Shown piece by piece: positions 18,138 to 28,773 of a DNA stretch of 64,000 nt. The notes under the pieces were generated by a model. That model searched no databases. It was not told where the DNA came from and saw nothing but the letters and a program-made list of their open reading frames with translations. The translations under genes and the position numbers were made by a program. The DNA is from Bog-473 sp963706555 (lineage in GTDB: Bacteria; Actinomycetota; Acidimicrobiia; Acidimicrobiales; RAAP-2), in assembly GCA_963706555.1 (NCBI GenBank), contig OY970164.1, positions 62,001 to 126,000 of the forward strand, read 5' to 3'. How positions within the stretch are numbered: the first letter of the stretch is position 1; every line of letters starts with the position of its first letter.

Positions 18138-21100
18138 CCTGACGAGACGCCGCTCGTCAGTCGTTCCAATTCCATTGCGGCCACGTCCACCAACTGGGCG
18201 GGAGAGAGCGCGGATCCGCGGGAAAATGCGGCTCGGTACGCATGATCAGAGAGGCGAGTGCGAGAGAGTGCCAACACCCTCTCGCACTGGGCGACCGAGC
18301 CCAGCGCAGTTTGACTGAGCGCTCCGCAAAAGACCGTTGCCACCTCGATCGCGTCGACCCTCACCAGGGGATCCAGTGCGCTCACCACGGTCTGCAACTG
18401 CTGCGACAAGTCGCCGGAGTGCCCGAACCGGAGAAGGTCCGCCAAACCGCGGAATCCCGCGGTCTTGCTGCCGGCCGCGGCATCGATCTCACTGAGAACT
18501 CTCTTGGCCTGATCCACCAGCAGTCCACATCGACTGACCTCTGCGAGCGTGACCGCCTCGGAGAGGGCGGTACGCGCGGTCCCGATCATCGGTGGCCAGG
18601 ACCCGTCCGACCGAGACCAGTCCCATGGCCCGCAGCGTCGCACTCCCCAGGGTCTCGCCGAGCGATACCAGCTCCTCAGCCCACTTGAGGCCTCCGATCG
18701 GATGCGCCGAGAAGGACGCCAGGAGTGCCCGGTCGAACAGCGCCACCGCCCGGGGCATCTGATCGCCACTGATAACGGTCAGTTCGGTCATCTCCTCCAG
18801 GAACACTTCTGCTTCCTCGAACTGCGAGCTTGCAGCTCGCAGGAGGGCGACGACATTACGGGCCAACCAGGTTCGAGGTCCTTCCGTTCGATGCTCGCAC
18901 TCGAGACTCTGGAGGCCGAGCAATTCGGCGTCGGCAAATCGACCTTCCACCAGCGCCATGTTCGCGGCGAGGGCCGAAGCGACGCTCCGCACGGCGTGTT
19001 CCCCGTCGCGCAGCGATGCCAAAGTGTCCATCGCCCAACGCCCTATTTCGATGCGATCCCGCAAGACGAATTCGGGAACCAAGGCGTCGAGCATCTCCAT
19101 CGCCCGGTCCCAGCGTTGCTCCCTCACGCACCAGGTGAAGGCCTGCCGGATGTTGTCCAATTCCGCCTCGACGGCAACGATCGCCTCCAACTCATGAGGT
19201 CCGTACGACCCAGTGGACGATGCGGTGATCAGGTCGGCGAAATATTCGGCATGCGCGTGCGCGACGGGAGGACGGTGCCCATCAAGATCGAGCCGCTTCG
19301 ACGCGTAGTCCCTGATGAGGGCCAGCATTTGGTACCGGGCTCTTCCGGGAACCGATCCCTCTGTCGAGACGAGCGACTGATCCCACAGGTCGGCCACGGC
19401 TCTGGCCACGTCACTGCCGGAAAAGCCGATCGCACGACCGAGGGTCTCTGCCACCTCGAGTCCGAAACCTCCTTCACAGACTGAAAGTGCCGCCAGCATC
19501 CGTTGCGAACTCGGCGCAAGGAGCCCAAACGACCAATCGAGGGTGGCCCGGAGCGCCTGCCGGTGGCGCGGTTGTTCATCGGCCGCATCGAGAAGATCGA
19601 ACGAGTCACCCAATCGGACCAGCAACTCGGGCGGCGTCATGGCGGTCAGGCGGCGTGCGGCCAACTCGATGGCCAAGGGAAGTCCATCAACGCGATCCGC
19701 GATGCCGAGTAGTGACGGGTCACCCGGGTCCACCGGAGCCCCTGCCGCCCGGGCGCGTTCGACGAGGAGGGTGACCCGGGGGTCCCGGGTCGGTGCGGCG
19801 AGGTCATCCGTAGGCCGCCGGAGGGGATGAAGGCGCATGACGCGCTCGCCATGGACACTGAGCGCGCGTCGACTGGTGAGGATCAAGGTGGTCGAACCGA
19901 TGTCTTCGAGTGCCGGACCGAGGACGGACGACATCCGAGCAGCAACGTGTTCGCAGTTGTCCACGATCAGCAAGGCGTGAGAGAACTTCAGCCAGTCCGC
20001 CACATTCTGCCGCAGCTCCTGGGTTGACGGGGCCCGCAAACCAAGTGCCGCGGCCAGACGATCGATGATCTCATCGTCGGTTTCCGCAGACGAGAGGTTG
20101 CAGAACCATGCCCCCCCCGGGAATCTGGACGCATGAGCACTACCGAACTGCGCCGCAAGACGGGTCTTGCCCACCCCGCCCACACCAGTGAGAGTGACGA
20201 TCGGCGACTCGGCCAACATGTGCGCCAACTCGTCCATTTCCGCTTCGCGGCCGATGAAACTGGTGGAGTGCAGCGGGAGTGTCCCCGTTCCCGGGCGGGC
20301 ACTCCGTAGAGCGCGGAACGGATCACCCAGTCCCCGGTGACGTACCTCATAGGCATGAAGGGGACGCACGACATCGCGCAGCGACCAGTGCCCAAGGTCG
20401 AGGAGTTCACAATCCGACGGCAGACCGTCACGGGTCAGTTCCGCGGTGGTCGCCGTGACGACGACCTGACCCCCGTAGGCGGCATGCGTAAGCCGCGAGG
20501 CAATGTGGAGGACCGGCCCGAAGACGTTTCCGTCGTCGATCTCCACTTCCCCGGTGTGGACAGCCACCGTCACGGGAAGCCTCTCGAGGCCGTTCCATGG
20601 TTCCCTCACCACCGCCAGCTGAAACTCGAGTGCAGCCGCAATTGCGTCGGAGGGCTGGCGAAAGACGGAATAGGAAGTGCCGTCGGTGTTGCTCAAGACG
20701 CGTCCTCGACGTCTTGAGACGGCGGTGACCAGAAGGGAGTCATGGCGTCGGATCACGTCCGCCATGGTCGTGGGGGCATCCCCCCAGAGGCGTGCCCGAG
20801 CCTCCAGGTCGGTGGCGACGATCGTCGCGACCTCCTGCACTCCCCCGGCGTTTTGCGCGTCCTCATTGATGACGAGCGATTCACCCCCCCGATCGACCGC
20901 AAGCAATGAGGGGTCCTGCATCAGGACGGCGGACTCGAGCGCGGCCAGCGCAGGCGATGGGGTGAGTCCCATCTCTTCGTCCAACAGCACGCGCACCCGC
21001 TCATAGCAGCGGAGAGCGGCGGCTTGGGATCCGCTCCGGTAGAGGGCGATGATCAGGTGGCCCCAGAGGCTCTCGTTGAACGGATGTTCCGTCACCAAGC

Positions 21101-21644
21101 CTTCGAGTTCGGCCACGAGCTCGCCGTCAGCGCCCGCATTGAGGTCAGCCGCGATCCGGCCTTCGAGGGCGGACAGCCGGGCGGCCTCAAGGCCGGCGCG
21201 ACGGGCGGCCACGAACGGAACATTGTCCAGACCCTCGAACGCGGGCCCGCGCCAGAGGCTGAGTGCCTCGGTCAGCAACGTCCGGCTGATTGCCTGCGCC
21301 GTCATGGGAACCCGCCGAGCTCGCTCCACGAGCAGATCGAACTTTGCGGCGTCGACCCGTTCGGGCGGTGTATCGAGTCTGTAGCCGTTGTCTGCCCGAC
21401 TGATCGCCGAACCGGCAGGTCCAAGCGCCTTTCGCAGCCGGTAGACGAGGGTTTGGAGACTGCCCACGGCATTCGTGGGCGGCGCCTCCCCCCATAGGTC
21501 ATCGATCAATCGGGACTGTGAAACGGTGCTCCCCGGGTGAATCGAGAGGCGGGCCAGGAGTGCCTTTTCCAGGACCCCGGCCAAATCGACACGGTTGTCA
21601 TCGACCTGGACCACGATGGTGCCGAGGAGGCCGACTTCGATCAT
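18107..21644 (-). CDS. BTAD-domain ATPase transcriptional regulator, frameshifted near C-terminus
   Basis: A very large regulator of about 1178 residues after correcting one base. Order of domains: OmpR-type winged-helix DNA-binding domain (1-95), bacterial transcriptional activation domain (about 100-250), and a class III cyclase-like domain (about 270-430, with VATDLEARARLWG in place of the metal aspartates). Next come an NB-ARC/AAA ATPase with GVGGVGKTRLA at about 488 and LILTSRR, then TPR-like helices. At about 18577-18580 the frame slips by one base (GACCGCG context). The continuation RTALSEAVTLAEVSRCGLLV runs to the stop at 18107. The cyclase part lacks key residues and is probably a sensor rather than an enzyme. 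Targets are unknown. Confidence 0.85.
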
Positions 21645-21946
21645 TCGCCATCCCTCCTGTTCGGCGACACGTCACCACAATTCTAGGTGACCACGAACCT
21701 GGGCGCCCACGTGGAGAACGTCCCGGCGCGCCGGCGAACATTCACGCACGTCGTCTCTCCGACGGCGTCGACGTCCTCGTCGACCGATGGGAGTCTGCGA
21801 CACTTACCCCATGTGAGCGCCGCGTCAGTCGGATGCGACACCATGAACGGTGAGCCTCGGTGTTCGGGGCTCTTGCGCGCATCGCTCCCGGGGATCACGG
21901 GTGAAGCGGGCAATGCCGGGACATTGAGAGGGAGGACACTGGGCCG
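21645..21946. other. Divergent promoter region
   Basis: These 302 bases separate the BTAD regulator (minus) from the DUF2236 gene (plus) and should contain both promoters. No gene, clear sigma-70 site or operator was recognised. Divergent placement makes the regulator a candidate controller of the 21.9-26.7 kb cluster. Confidence 0.35.
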
Positions 21947-23254
21947 ATGTTCGACGTCGAGGACCTTGCTGCATTGCGGCGTGTGGGAGACCCGAGCGCC
22001 GACGAAGTCATTGGCGCCCAGGTCCGCGACGTTTCCCCCCAGGAGGCGGGGAGGATCCTGGGAGAACTCACCAACACCTTGCGTGGCCTCGGTGACAGCC
22101 CCCTCGTGGCGACATGGGTCAACAGTGCCGAAGCAGCACCATCGTGGATCGACGGCAACAAGATGGTACAGGGGCAGGAGGTGTTCCGGGAGTGGAGCCT
22201 CGACATTGTGACGTCTCTTTTCTGTGCGTCACTCCCCTTCGCCTATGCCGCCGCCCAAGGGGTCGAGGTGCTCGAGCGAATCTCACAGCTGTCGGACCCC
22301 AAAACAGTGGCTCGACGGATTGCGGAGACCGGGCAGATGCTTCTCGACGTCAGCGAGCCGGGGGGGCTTGCTCCCGCGGGTCGTGGGCACCACTCGGTCA
22401 GGACGGTCCGGCTTCTGCACGCGGTCATCCGAGCCCGGCTGACCATGCCGCACGGGGCGGGGGGAACGAATTCAGGGGAAGGAGGTCCAGGGAACGCCGG
22501 CCGGTTCAGCGGACCGTGGGAGAGCAGTGTCCTGGGTGTCCCGATAAATCAGGAGGACCTGCTCGGCACCCTCCTCAGTTTTACGTCTGTTGTCTTCCGG
22601 GCTCTCGACCGGATGGGAATCCCACTCGAGCCGTTGGCCCAAGAGTCCTATCTTCAACTGTGGGCGACCGTGGGGAACCTCCTCGGGATATCGACGGCCG
22701 AGTCGGTGCTCCACCCCGCCGACGCCGAGGTCCTGACCGATGTCATCAGCAAGGAACTGCATGCACCGTCTGCAGCCGGGGGTCACCTCATGAGCGTCCT
22801 CATGGGTGAAATGGAGCTCTCCATGCCGTGGGGTCTGCGGAAGCTCCCGCGCACCCTCGTGCGCCACCTCGGAGGGGATCAGGTCGCAGACATACTCGGG
22901 GTACCACCGAGCGCCTGGTGGGGAGGGCTCTTCCCCGTAGCGGCCGGTATGAACCGGGCCACTGCACGATTCCCGCCGGGAAGGGCGGTGCTCCAGGCGC
23001 CATCTCGTTTGCTGGGGCGATCGATGATCCGCATGTGGATCGACCGGAGCATCCTCGGCGAAGGGACGACGACTCTCCGGATCGGCGCCGACACTGCCGC
23101 TCGCCTCGGAGTCCACACCACCGCGGACCGGTCGGCCGTCGGGGTACGGGGGCGACTTCGTGGATATCGCCGGGCAGCGCGACACCGTCAGCGAGAGCGA
23201 CGCGGCGAATCAAGACCGCTGCCGACAACTACGTTCCCGGTCGGGGGACGTTGA
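21947..23254 (+). CDS. DUF2236 (MpaB/latex-clearing oxygenase-like) protein
   Basis: A 435-residue, mostly helical protein of the DUF2236 family, which includes rubber oxygenase Lcp and MpaB. The signature VRLLHAVIRARL (about 161-172) resembles the heme-proximal helix of this family. PINQEDLLGTLLSFTSVVFRALDRMG (about 198-223) matches the second conserved block in pattern. Lcp-type members use a b-type heme to cleave isoprenoid double bonds; here only the fold can be asserted. The last 30 residues are arginine-rich and unlike the family. The stop (23252-23254) is one base before the GTG of the next gene, so the two are likely coupled. Confidence 0.8.
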   Translation: MFDVEDLAALRRVGDPSADEVIGAQVRDVSPQEAGRILGELTNTLRGLGDSPLVATWVNSAEAAPSWIDGNKMVQGQEVFREWSLDIVTSLFCASLPFAYAAAQGVEVLERISQLSDPKTVARRIAETGQMLLDVSEPGGLAPAGRGHHSVRTVRLLHAVIRARLTMPHGAGGTNSGEGGPGNAGRFSGPWESSVLGVPINQEDLLGTLLSFTSVVFRALDRMGIPLEPLAQESYLQLWATVGNLLGISTAESVLHPADAEVLTDVISKELHAPSAAGGHLMSVLMGEMELSMPWGLRKLPRTLVRHLGGDQVADILGVPPSAWWGGLFPVAAGMNRATARFPPGRAVLQAPSRLLGRSMIRMWIDRSILGEGTTTLRIGADTAARLGVHTTADRSAVGVRGRLRGYRRAARHRQRERRGESRPLPTTTFPVGGR

Positions 23255-23255
23255 C

Positions 23256-24542
23256 GTGGCTGCACGGACGTTATTGCTCGGTCGAAGAGCGCGTCGAGCC
23301 GACGGCCAGCTTCGTGACCGTCACCTGGTCGATCTCACGAAGGAGTCAGCCGACGCCACCGCGGCCCGCATTGGGCTCCCGATCACGCGGACTGAAGTGG
23401 AGCTCATCGCGAGCGCCGGGTTCCCCCTGTGGGAGCCCATCGAAACCCTGCAGCTGCGCAACCACAGGATCACCCTGGCCTACGGGGACCTCTCCCATCA
23501 GCTGTCCCGGCTGACTGCGGGCAGCGACGAGCGTGAAGAGTGGAACGGCAACTGGTGCACGTTCGCCACCTGGTCCTCACGGACCATTGGTACCTGCATC
23601 AGCCGCCAACCCGAACATGGTCTGATCCACCATCTTCTGCGCCACTTTCCGCGACCGCTGCGCAACCTCTTCTACGGTTTCGCCGAAGCCCTCTTGTGTC
23701 GTGGGCACGGAGCCATCTACCGGACGCTGGCAATCGGCAACCGCCTGGTATTCCTCGAGATCGGCACCGCCATCAGTCATTTCCTCGAGTGTTTCGAAGC
23801 AGTGCACGGCGCATCCCACCCTCCGGATTTCGAGGCGTACTGGTCCGAAGTGCGTGCATTCCTTGCCGGACTCCGGCACCTGGACCCCAGCTGGCTGGTA
23901 ACTGCGGCTCCGGACCCCGAGACACTTCGGGCGGGGATGCGGGCATATTTCGATGCCATCAACGAAGCCGACCCCAAGGCGAAGGCCGAACTCGTGCTTC
24001 TCGGCAATCTCCTTCTCGGGGCCTATGAGCAAACCCGCGTGGATGGCTATCTGAACGCCACACTCTCCTTCTTCACCACATCATCGCTTCATCGCCTCAT
24101 GCGCGGACCGAAGCCCGGCGTCGTCGCGCTCCTCGGTCGTGGTCTCGCTGTTCCTTTCTCCACGGTGTACGCATGGTTTTCCACCAGGTTCTTCCTGGCC
24201 CTCGAACTGCCCTCCCCAGGTGGGATGACCGAGCTCATGGTCGGCAAGCCTGTCCCCTCACTCGGTGATTCGCGGCAACACCTTCACTTCCCCGAGTCCC
24301 TCCGACACGTGACCAACCCCGCGTTGCAGGCCGTGCTGACCTGTGACGACCTCTCCGATGGGCGGTTCACACGCACTCGATCTCGCAACTGGGCCAACTT
24401 CGCCGACCGTATGAACTACATCACCAATCTCTTTCGTTCCCGTCAGCAGGATCCGTCCCTCTTTCAGGCTCCTTGGACGCCCGTGCAGGAAGCCTCCCTC
24501 CTCGAGGGCAAACTCCCTGCTGAGACGGCAAATCGACAGTAA
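23256..24542 (+). CDS. Conserved-looking protein of unknown function
   Basis: A 428-residue protein not assigned to a family. It is helix-rich, with conserved-looking blocks NGNWCTFATWSSRTIG, AEADPKAKAEL-like helices and an aromatic C-terminal third. Short hydrophobic stretches occur (VVALLGRGLAVPFSTVYAWF) but no clear signal peptide. GTG at 23256 was chosen because a GGGGGA site lies upstream and it directly follows the DUF2236 stop. An in-frame GTG at 23160 would add 32 residues overlapping DUF2236. Context suggests lipid or isoprenoid metabolism with the oxygenase-like and patatin-like neighbours. Confidence 0.65.
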   Translation: MAARTLLLGRRARRADGQLRDRHLVDLTKESADATAARIGLPITRTEVELIASAGFPLWEPIETLQLRNHRITLAYGDLSHQLSRLTAGSDEREEWNGNWCTFATWSSRTIGTCISRQPEHGLIHHLLRHFPRPLRNLFYGFAEALLCRGHGAIYRTLAIGNRLVFLEIGTAISHFLECFEAVHGASHPPDFEAYWSEVRAFLAGLRHLDPSWLVTAAPDPETLRAGMRAYFDAINEADPKAKAELVLLGNLLLGAYEQTRVDGYLNATLSFFTTSSLHRLMRGPKPGVVALLGRGLAVPFSTVYAWFSTRFFLALELPSPGGMTELMVGKPVPSLGDSRQHLHFPESLRHVTNPALQAVLTCDDLSDGRFTRTRSRNWANFADRMNYITNLFRSRQQDPSLFQAPWTPVQEASLLEGKLPAETANRQ

Positions 24543-24554
24543 CGCGGGAGTTCT

Positions 24555-25082
24555 GTGAGCGGCGCGCGAGCGCCGTGCGAGTGTCCCTCTCCATTATCGA
24601 AGGATGGAGCGACCACAGCCAACAGACCGTCGAATGGACCAAAACCGGTGAGGGGCGGACCCGGAGCCTCGGTCCATGTGGGCGTCCATGCCGTCCCCGA
24701 TGACCTCCTGGTGAGCAACCTGCTCCTCATCGGCCCACTCTGGAAGTCAGGGGAGATCACGGTCTGGAGATCGGGAGCGGCCTTCGTGGATCTCTCTCCC
24801 GACCTTGCCCGAGCCATGCGCACCGGCCGGATAGAGAGCGGAGCGATCTTCGACGGCATCTCCGAGCCCGCATCACGATGGATTGCGACCACTTGGCACG
24901 GCGCCCTCATCGTTGACGCCACGTGCTTCGATCTCTCGACCTTTGCGGGGTGGACCGAAGGAGCGCGACACGACGCAGGTGAGAATCTCACGCTCGTCGC
25001 GCTCTATCCCGACTCGACCTACCGCCCAGAACGCGAGGGCCACCCTGCGGGAATGGGTCTCGGCGGTGCCGAGCATGCGTGA
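24555..25082 (+). CDS. Hypothetical protein between the unknown gene and patatin gene
   Basis: A reading frame of up to 175 residues from GTG 24555; the first 30 residues are low in character and the true start may be later. The body (VHVGVHAVPDDLLVSNLLLIGPLW onward) has balanced composition with Trp, Asp and His residues, unlike shadow frames here. It fits the gap between two co-oriented genes. No family is recognised. Confidence 0.45.
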   Translation: MSGARAPCECPSPLSKDGATTANRPSNGPKPVRGGPGASVHVGVHAVPDDLLVSNLLLIGPLWKSGEITVWRSGAAFVDLSPDLARAMRTGRIESGAIFDGISEPASRWIATTWHGALIVDATCFDLSTFAGWTEGARHDAGENLTLVALYPDSTYRPEREGHPAGMGLGGAEHA

Positions 25083-25146
25083 GATGCGTCCCGATCTTCT
25101 GCCACAAGGCACCTCGGACCTGACCGAACAAACGAATGGAGCAACG

Positions 25147-26688
25147 ATGCCACGACTTCGCCTTTCCCTGACCATTCCCGGTGCGGTCTCACTCGGCGCG
25201 TATGAGAGTGGAGCCCTGGCCGCGCTGATCGTGGCCGCGAAGGTGTTGGGCCAGGACACCCTCCTCATCGACTCCATCGCTGCCGGTTCAGCAGGATCGA
25301 TCACCGGGTTGCTCGCGGCCCGGTCACTTCTCGACGGGATCGATCCGCTGACCCTCCTCGCGTCGGCGTCGTTGGAAGACGCCTCCCTGAGGGCTCTGGA
25401 GGCAGAGGCGGCCGACCCACCGCTCCTGTCGGATGCCTCGTTTGCAGTGGCGGCCTCACTCTTGGGTCCGACCAACATCTCCGACGTCGCCGCAACGACA
25501 CGGCAAGAAGAGCCCGTCGTGCTGTCGATGGCGCTCAGCACTCCCGGCGATGGCACCTGCGACCCGCCGGATCCGACGAGTGACGCAATGGCGCAATCCT
25601 GGGCACTTCCTGACTGGTACATCATTACGTTGACCAACTCCGCGACGCCTCACGAATACCTTGCCTACGCCGAGGCCTCGATCGCCGCCGGAAGGACCGC
25701 CGCCGGCTCTGACGCCAGGTCGGGCCGTCCACTGGATGACGAACAGCGGTGCGAGGAGGCGGGACTTCTCAGGCTCCCGGGCGACGGGCTGTTCTGGTAC
25801 ACCGTCGGAGGCGCGGCAGGCAACGAAGCGTTGGACCGCACGATCGACTTGGCCGAGCAGATCGGGAGCGACGACGAGCGCCTGTATCTCGTGATCAGTC
25901 CGGATCCCGCGTACCCCGCCCGGTCGCCGTCGGACACATCCGGCGGAGACCCACTGTCACCACCGTCCGTCCGAATCGGCACGGACACCTTCGGGAGGGC
26001 AGATGCTCGATCGATCTACGAAGAGCTCGAGCGGCTCGAGGGGGCGAGCTCACCATTCGCCTGGATCGGGACAGCGGCCCCGGCAGTCAACTCCAGCGGA
26101 GATCGCTGCAACTCCGGGACCTTCGACCCCGACGCTGACGCCGTCCAGTTCCGGAGCAGTCTGCACGCTGCCCTCGGCAATGCCCATGAGTCGGTGCGTC
26201 ATCGAGAGGCGGATATCGCATCCGTGGCAGGGAGGATCGTCGCCGAGCGCGAGGCGGACTACAGCACAGATTACGCATCCCTCCTCGGATTGCTGATCGA
26301 TACAACCAGTACGCCCGCCCGCCCTCGTCACGTGCCGGTCGAGGTGGTCTCGCCGGCGGTCGACCCCTCTGTCGACGTCCCGGCCTGGCAGCAACTTGTG
26401 GGCGCATACTGTGGCTTTTTCGACTTTACGCTCCGTCATGGCGACTTCTGCCTGGGGTATCGGAATATGCACTACTGGCTCGAGCACCGCCTGAACAGTT
26501 ATCTACCCATCGACCTTTCAGCGGCCGTGGAGATGGTCGAGCGGGGATACGAAGAAGTCGCGCGGAAGGACGGTCGTGACATGCACGTAGCTGTACCGTC
26601 ATTCGGCGACGACAGCCAACTTCGGACTCCCGCTCTGCACGCTGGCCATGTCCGCAACAGGACGACGGCATGCGGGAGCTCTCGGTGA
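25147..26688 (+). CDS. Patatin-like phospholipase family protein
   Basis: A 513-residue protein with an N-terminal patatin-type fold. PGAVSLGAYESGAL (11-24) is the oxyanion/glycine-rich loop, and AGSAG (46-50) places Ser48 at the nucleophile elbow, with Ala in place of the first Gly. A later SGD or DxG catalytic Asp cannot be fixed by eye. A GGAG site at 25138-25141 with 5-base spacing supports the ATG at 25147, although the frame is open further upstream. The C-terminal half is unfamiliar. It is likely a membrane-lipid acyl hydrolase acting with the DUF2236 cluster. Confidence 0.75.
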   Translation: MPRLRLSLTIPGAVSLGAYESGALAALIVAAKVLGQDTLLIDSIAAGSAGSITGLLAARSLLDGIDPLTLLASASLEDASLRALEAEAADPPLLSDASFAVAASLLGPTNISDVAATTRQEEPVVLSMALSTPGDGTCDPPDPTSDAMAQSWALPDWYIITLTNSATPHEYLAYAEASIAAGRTAAGSDARSGRPLDDEQRCEEAGLLRLPGDGLFWYTVGGAAGNEALDRTIDLAEQIGSDDERLYLVISPDPAYPARSPSDTSGGDPLSPPSVRIGTDTFGRADARSIYEELERLEGASSPFAWIGTAAPAVNSSGDRCNSGTFDPDADAVQFRSSLHAALGNAHESVRHREADIASVAGRIVAEREADYSTDYASLLGLLIDTTSTPARPRHVPVEVVSPAVDPSVDVPAWQQLVGAYCGFFDFTLRHGDFCLGYRNMHYWLEHRLNSYLPIDLSAAVEMVERGYEEVARKDGRDMHVAVPSFGDDSQLRTPALHAGHVRNRTTACGSSR

Positions 26689-26987
26689 AACATCCCTGCG
26701 CCGAGTCAGCCGAATTGCCCCGATTCCGCCTGCCTCCTCCAGGGCATCTCCATCGAGTCGATGCTCACTGCCGTGTCCTCGACATCCTTTGCTCAACAGA
26801 GAGGGTCACGTCGCGCTCTGCGGCCTCCCCATCGACGACACCGGGCGGCACAATGCGCGGGGCACCGCCAGATATGGCAGCGGAGTGTCGCTGTCGCTGG
26901 ATCCTGTTCACGCAGCTTCGCGGAGAGAGTCACTGCTCGTTGCGTCTCGGACACGGTGGCGACCATTGCTTCGTGGTCGATCACTAG
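26670..26987 (+). CDS. Possible small Cys/His-rich protein
   Basis: A 105-residue frame starting 19 bases inside the end of the patatin gene. Its tail, ESHCSLRLGHGGDHCFVVDH, resembles the CxxxxGHxGxH tails seen in many small actinobacterial proteins and could bind zinc. No family is recognised for the rest, and composition is only weakly coding-like. Confidence 0.3.
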   Translation: MRELSVKHPCAESAELPRFRLPPPGHLHRVDAHCRVLDILCSTERVTSRSAASPSTTPGGTMRGAPPDMAAECRCRWILFTQLRGESHCSLRLGHGGDHCFVVDH

Positions 26988-27036
26988 AACACGGCCCCCA
27001 CCCTTTCTAGGATGGTGGCGTCCAAAGGAGGCACCA

Positions 27037-27390
27037 GTGAGCGATTACGACGTACGAATGGTCGTGTTGTCAACCGACGACCTCGATGAGTCGATCCGGT
27101 TCTACACCGAGACTCTCGGGATGGCGCTGAAATTTCGGGATGGGGCCCATTACGCCGCTCTCGACGGGGGGTCCATCACCCTCGCACTGGCGACCGCGAT
27201 CGACCATCCGATGCCCGGCCAGGTCGTGGTCGGTATCAAGACCGCCGATGTCGACGCCGCGGCGGAAGCCATCGAGGCCAACGGCGGTGCCATCGTGAAA
27301 GGACCGTACAACGACGCTCACGAGCGCCGGGCCGTTGTCTACGACCACAAGGGTAACGGCCTGGTCTTCTACAGCCCGCTCGCCAGGTGA
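27037..27390 (+). CDS. VOC-fold protein
   Basis: A 117-residue vicinal-oxygen-chelate protein. MVVLSTDDLDESIRFYTETLG opens the first module and AVVYDHKGNGLVFYSPL closes the second, as in glyoxalase/bleomycin-resistance proteins. An AAAGGAGG ribosome site at 27024-27031 lies 5 bases before the GTG start. It stands alone between the patatin cluster and the convergent enoyl-CoA hydratase. The substrate is unknown. Confidence 0.85.
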   Translation: MSDYDVRMVVLSTDDLDESIRFYTETLGMALKFRDGAHYAALDGGSITLALATAIDHPMPGQVVVGIKTADVDAAAEAIEANGGAIVKGPYNDAHERRAVVYDHKGNGLVFYSPLAR

Positions 27391-27460
27391 AGGGGCCCTC
27401 GGCGAAAGGCTTTGACCCGTATGGAATTGGGCGAGGCCTAGAGAGCGCAACAACTCGGCA

Positions 27461-28228
27461 TCAGGTTTTGGCGGGCCCACCTTTGCCGGTAATTTCGCTC
27501 ATTCGATCGAGTGAGCGCGTCGAATCGGTCCGCCACGCATCAGCCGCTTCCATTTCATAGCTCAACGCTTCTTCCAGCGTGGCGCCATCTCCGCGACGAT
27601 AGAGGGCGATGGCGGCGCGGACGGCGGCTCTCTCGCCCTCTGCGATGGCTGCTGCCAGCCCCAAGACGGTGGGAAGGAGCTCCTCATGGGCCACGACCGT
27701 GTTGACAAGACCAATCCTCAGGGCCTCTGCGGCATCAACCGCTCGGCCCGTCACGGTCATGTCCGCGGCAAGCCGCGGTCCCACCGCCCGTGGCAGAAGG
27801 GCTGACAGGCCCCATCCCGGCATGAGGCCCAAACGGGCGTGGGTGTCCTTGAACGACGCCCGCTCAGAGGCCACCACAAATGTGCAGCTGAGGGCGATCT
27901 CCAACCCTCCAGTGACGCAAGGCCCATTCACGGCGCAGATAATCGGCTTTGAGAAACCACGAAGAACCTCGCCGGGATTGGGTCGGACCCTGGGGAGCGG
28001 CACCCCGCCGGCCAGTCGTTCCTTCAGATCGACTCCTGCAGTAAATGTGGGATCGCTCCCGGTCAAGATGACCGCGGCCAGGTCATCGTCCGCTTCGAGG
28101 TCGGTGAACAATCGCCCGAAGTCTCGCCGCATCTGTGCGGTGAGGGCATTCCTGGCCTCAGGCCGATCGAGAGTGACCAGGCATGTTGCCTCGTGTCGTG
28201 CAACGAGAAATCCCGGGTACTCGTTCAC
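27461..28228 (-). CDS. Enoyl-CoA hydratase
   Basis: A 255-residue crotonase. LDRPEARNALT, FTAGVDLKE and NGPCVTGGLEIALSC are the CoA and oxyanion motifs, with the first catalytic Glu in GGLEIA. FKDTHARLGLMPGWGLS replaces the usual second Glu region, a variant common in actinobacterial hydratases of this type. The start overlaps the stop of the PNPOx gene by four bases (28225-28228). It is the last gene of a TetR-SDR-PNPOx-ECH run on the minus strand. Confidence 0.88.
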   Translation of the reverse strand: MNEYPGFLVARHEATCLVTLDRPEARNALTAQMRRDFGRLFTDLEADDDLAAVILTGSDPTFTAGVDLKERLAGGVPLPRVRPNPGEVLRGFSKPIICAVNGPCVTGGLEIALSCTFVVASERASFKDTHARLGLMPGWGLSALLPRAVGPRLAADMTVTGRAVDAAEALRIGLVNTVVAHEELLPTVLGLAAAIAEGERAAVRAAIALYRRGDGATLEEALSYEMEAADAWRTDSTRSLDRMSEITGKGGPAKT

Positions 28229-28704
28229 ACTCCCAATCTCCTGTTGTCCCAGCTCAAGATGCGTCCGTCGGATTCGAACTCGAGAAAGACCCGCTGCGCC
28301 GCATAGCGGGATCGAGTGGTCGAGCTCATCTGTGAATTGTCGGTTCGGAACGATGCGTACTTGGCCGTGAACTTCTCCTCCGCTTCGACGCCGCGGTCAG
28401 ATTCCACGCCCACCTCGCGGATCTCTCCGACCATGTGGACCGCTTGGAGCTCAGCCCACCGCTCACCACACTCGACCAAGAACGAAGCTCTGGGGTTCTT
28501 CCTGGCTCGCTTCGCCTTCTTGGAGTCGGCGCCGGTACGGACGTAGATCTTTCGTTCGATCACCACGAACCAAATGGGCAACATGATTGGTGCGCCGTCA
28601 GATCGCAGAGTTCCGAAGACCCCGGTATGGGCCCCTTCGACAAACTCCCACGCCTCCTCGAGGATGAGGCGAATGCGAGGACGCGCTGGGGCGGCTTCGG
28701 TCAC
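28225..28704 (-). CDS. PNPOx-like flavin/F420-binding protein
   Basis: A 159-residue split-barrel protein of the pyridoxamine-5'-phosphate oxidase-like superfamily. GVFGTLRSDGAPIMLPIWFVV and KKAKRARKNPRASFLVE match the FMN/F420-binding half-barrels. In actinobacteria these often are F420H2- or FMN-dependent reductases or heme-related proteins. The start is GTG at 28704. It is coupled to the downstream enoyl-CoA hydratase. Confidence 0.82.
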   Translation of the reverse strand: MTEAAPARPRIRLILEEAWEFVEGAHTGVFGTLRSDGAPIMLPIWFVVIERKIYVRTGADSKKAKRARKNPRASFLVECGERWAELQAVHMVGEIREVGVESDRGVEAEEKFTAKYASFRTDNSQMSSTTRSRYAAQRVFLEFESDGRILSWDNRRLGV

Positions 28705-28773
28705 TCTACCGCTCCGTCCATTCGGAAGATCGATTTTTCGACTGGGCCGAGTGGCATCTCTCCAAGCTCGCTT

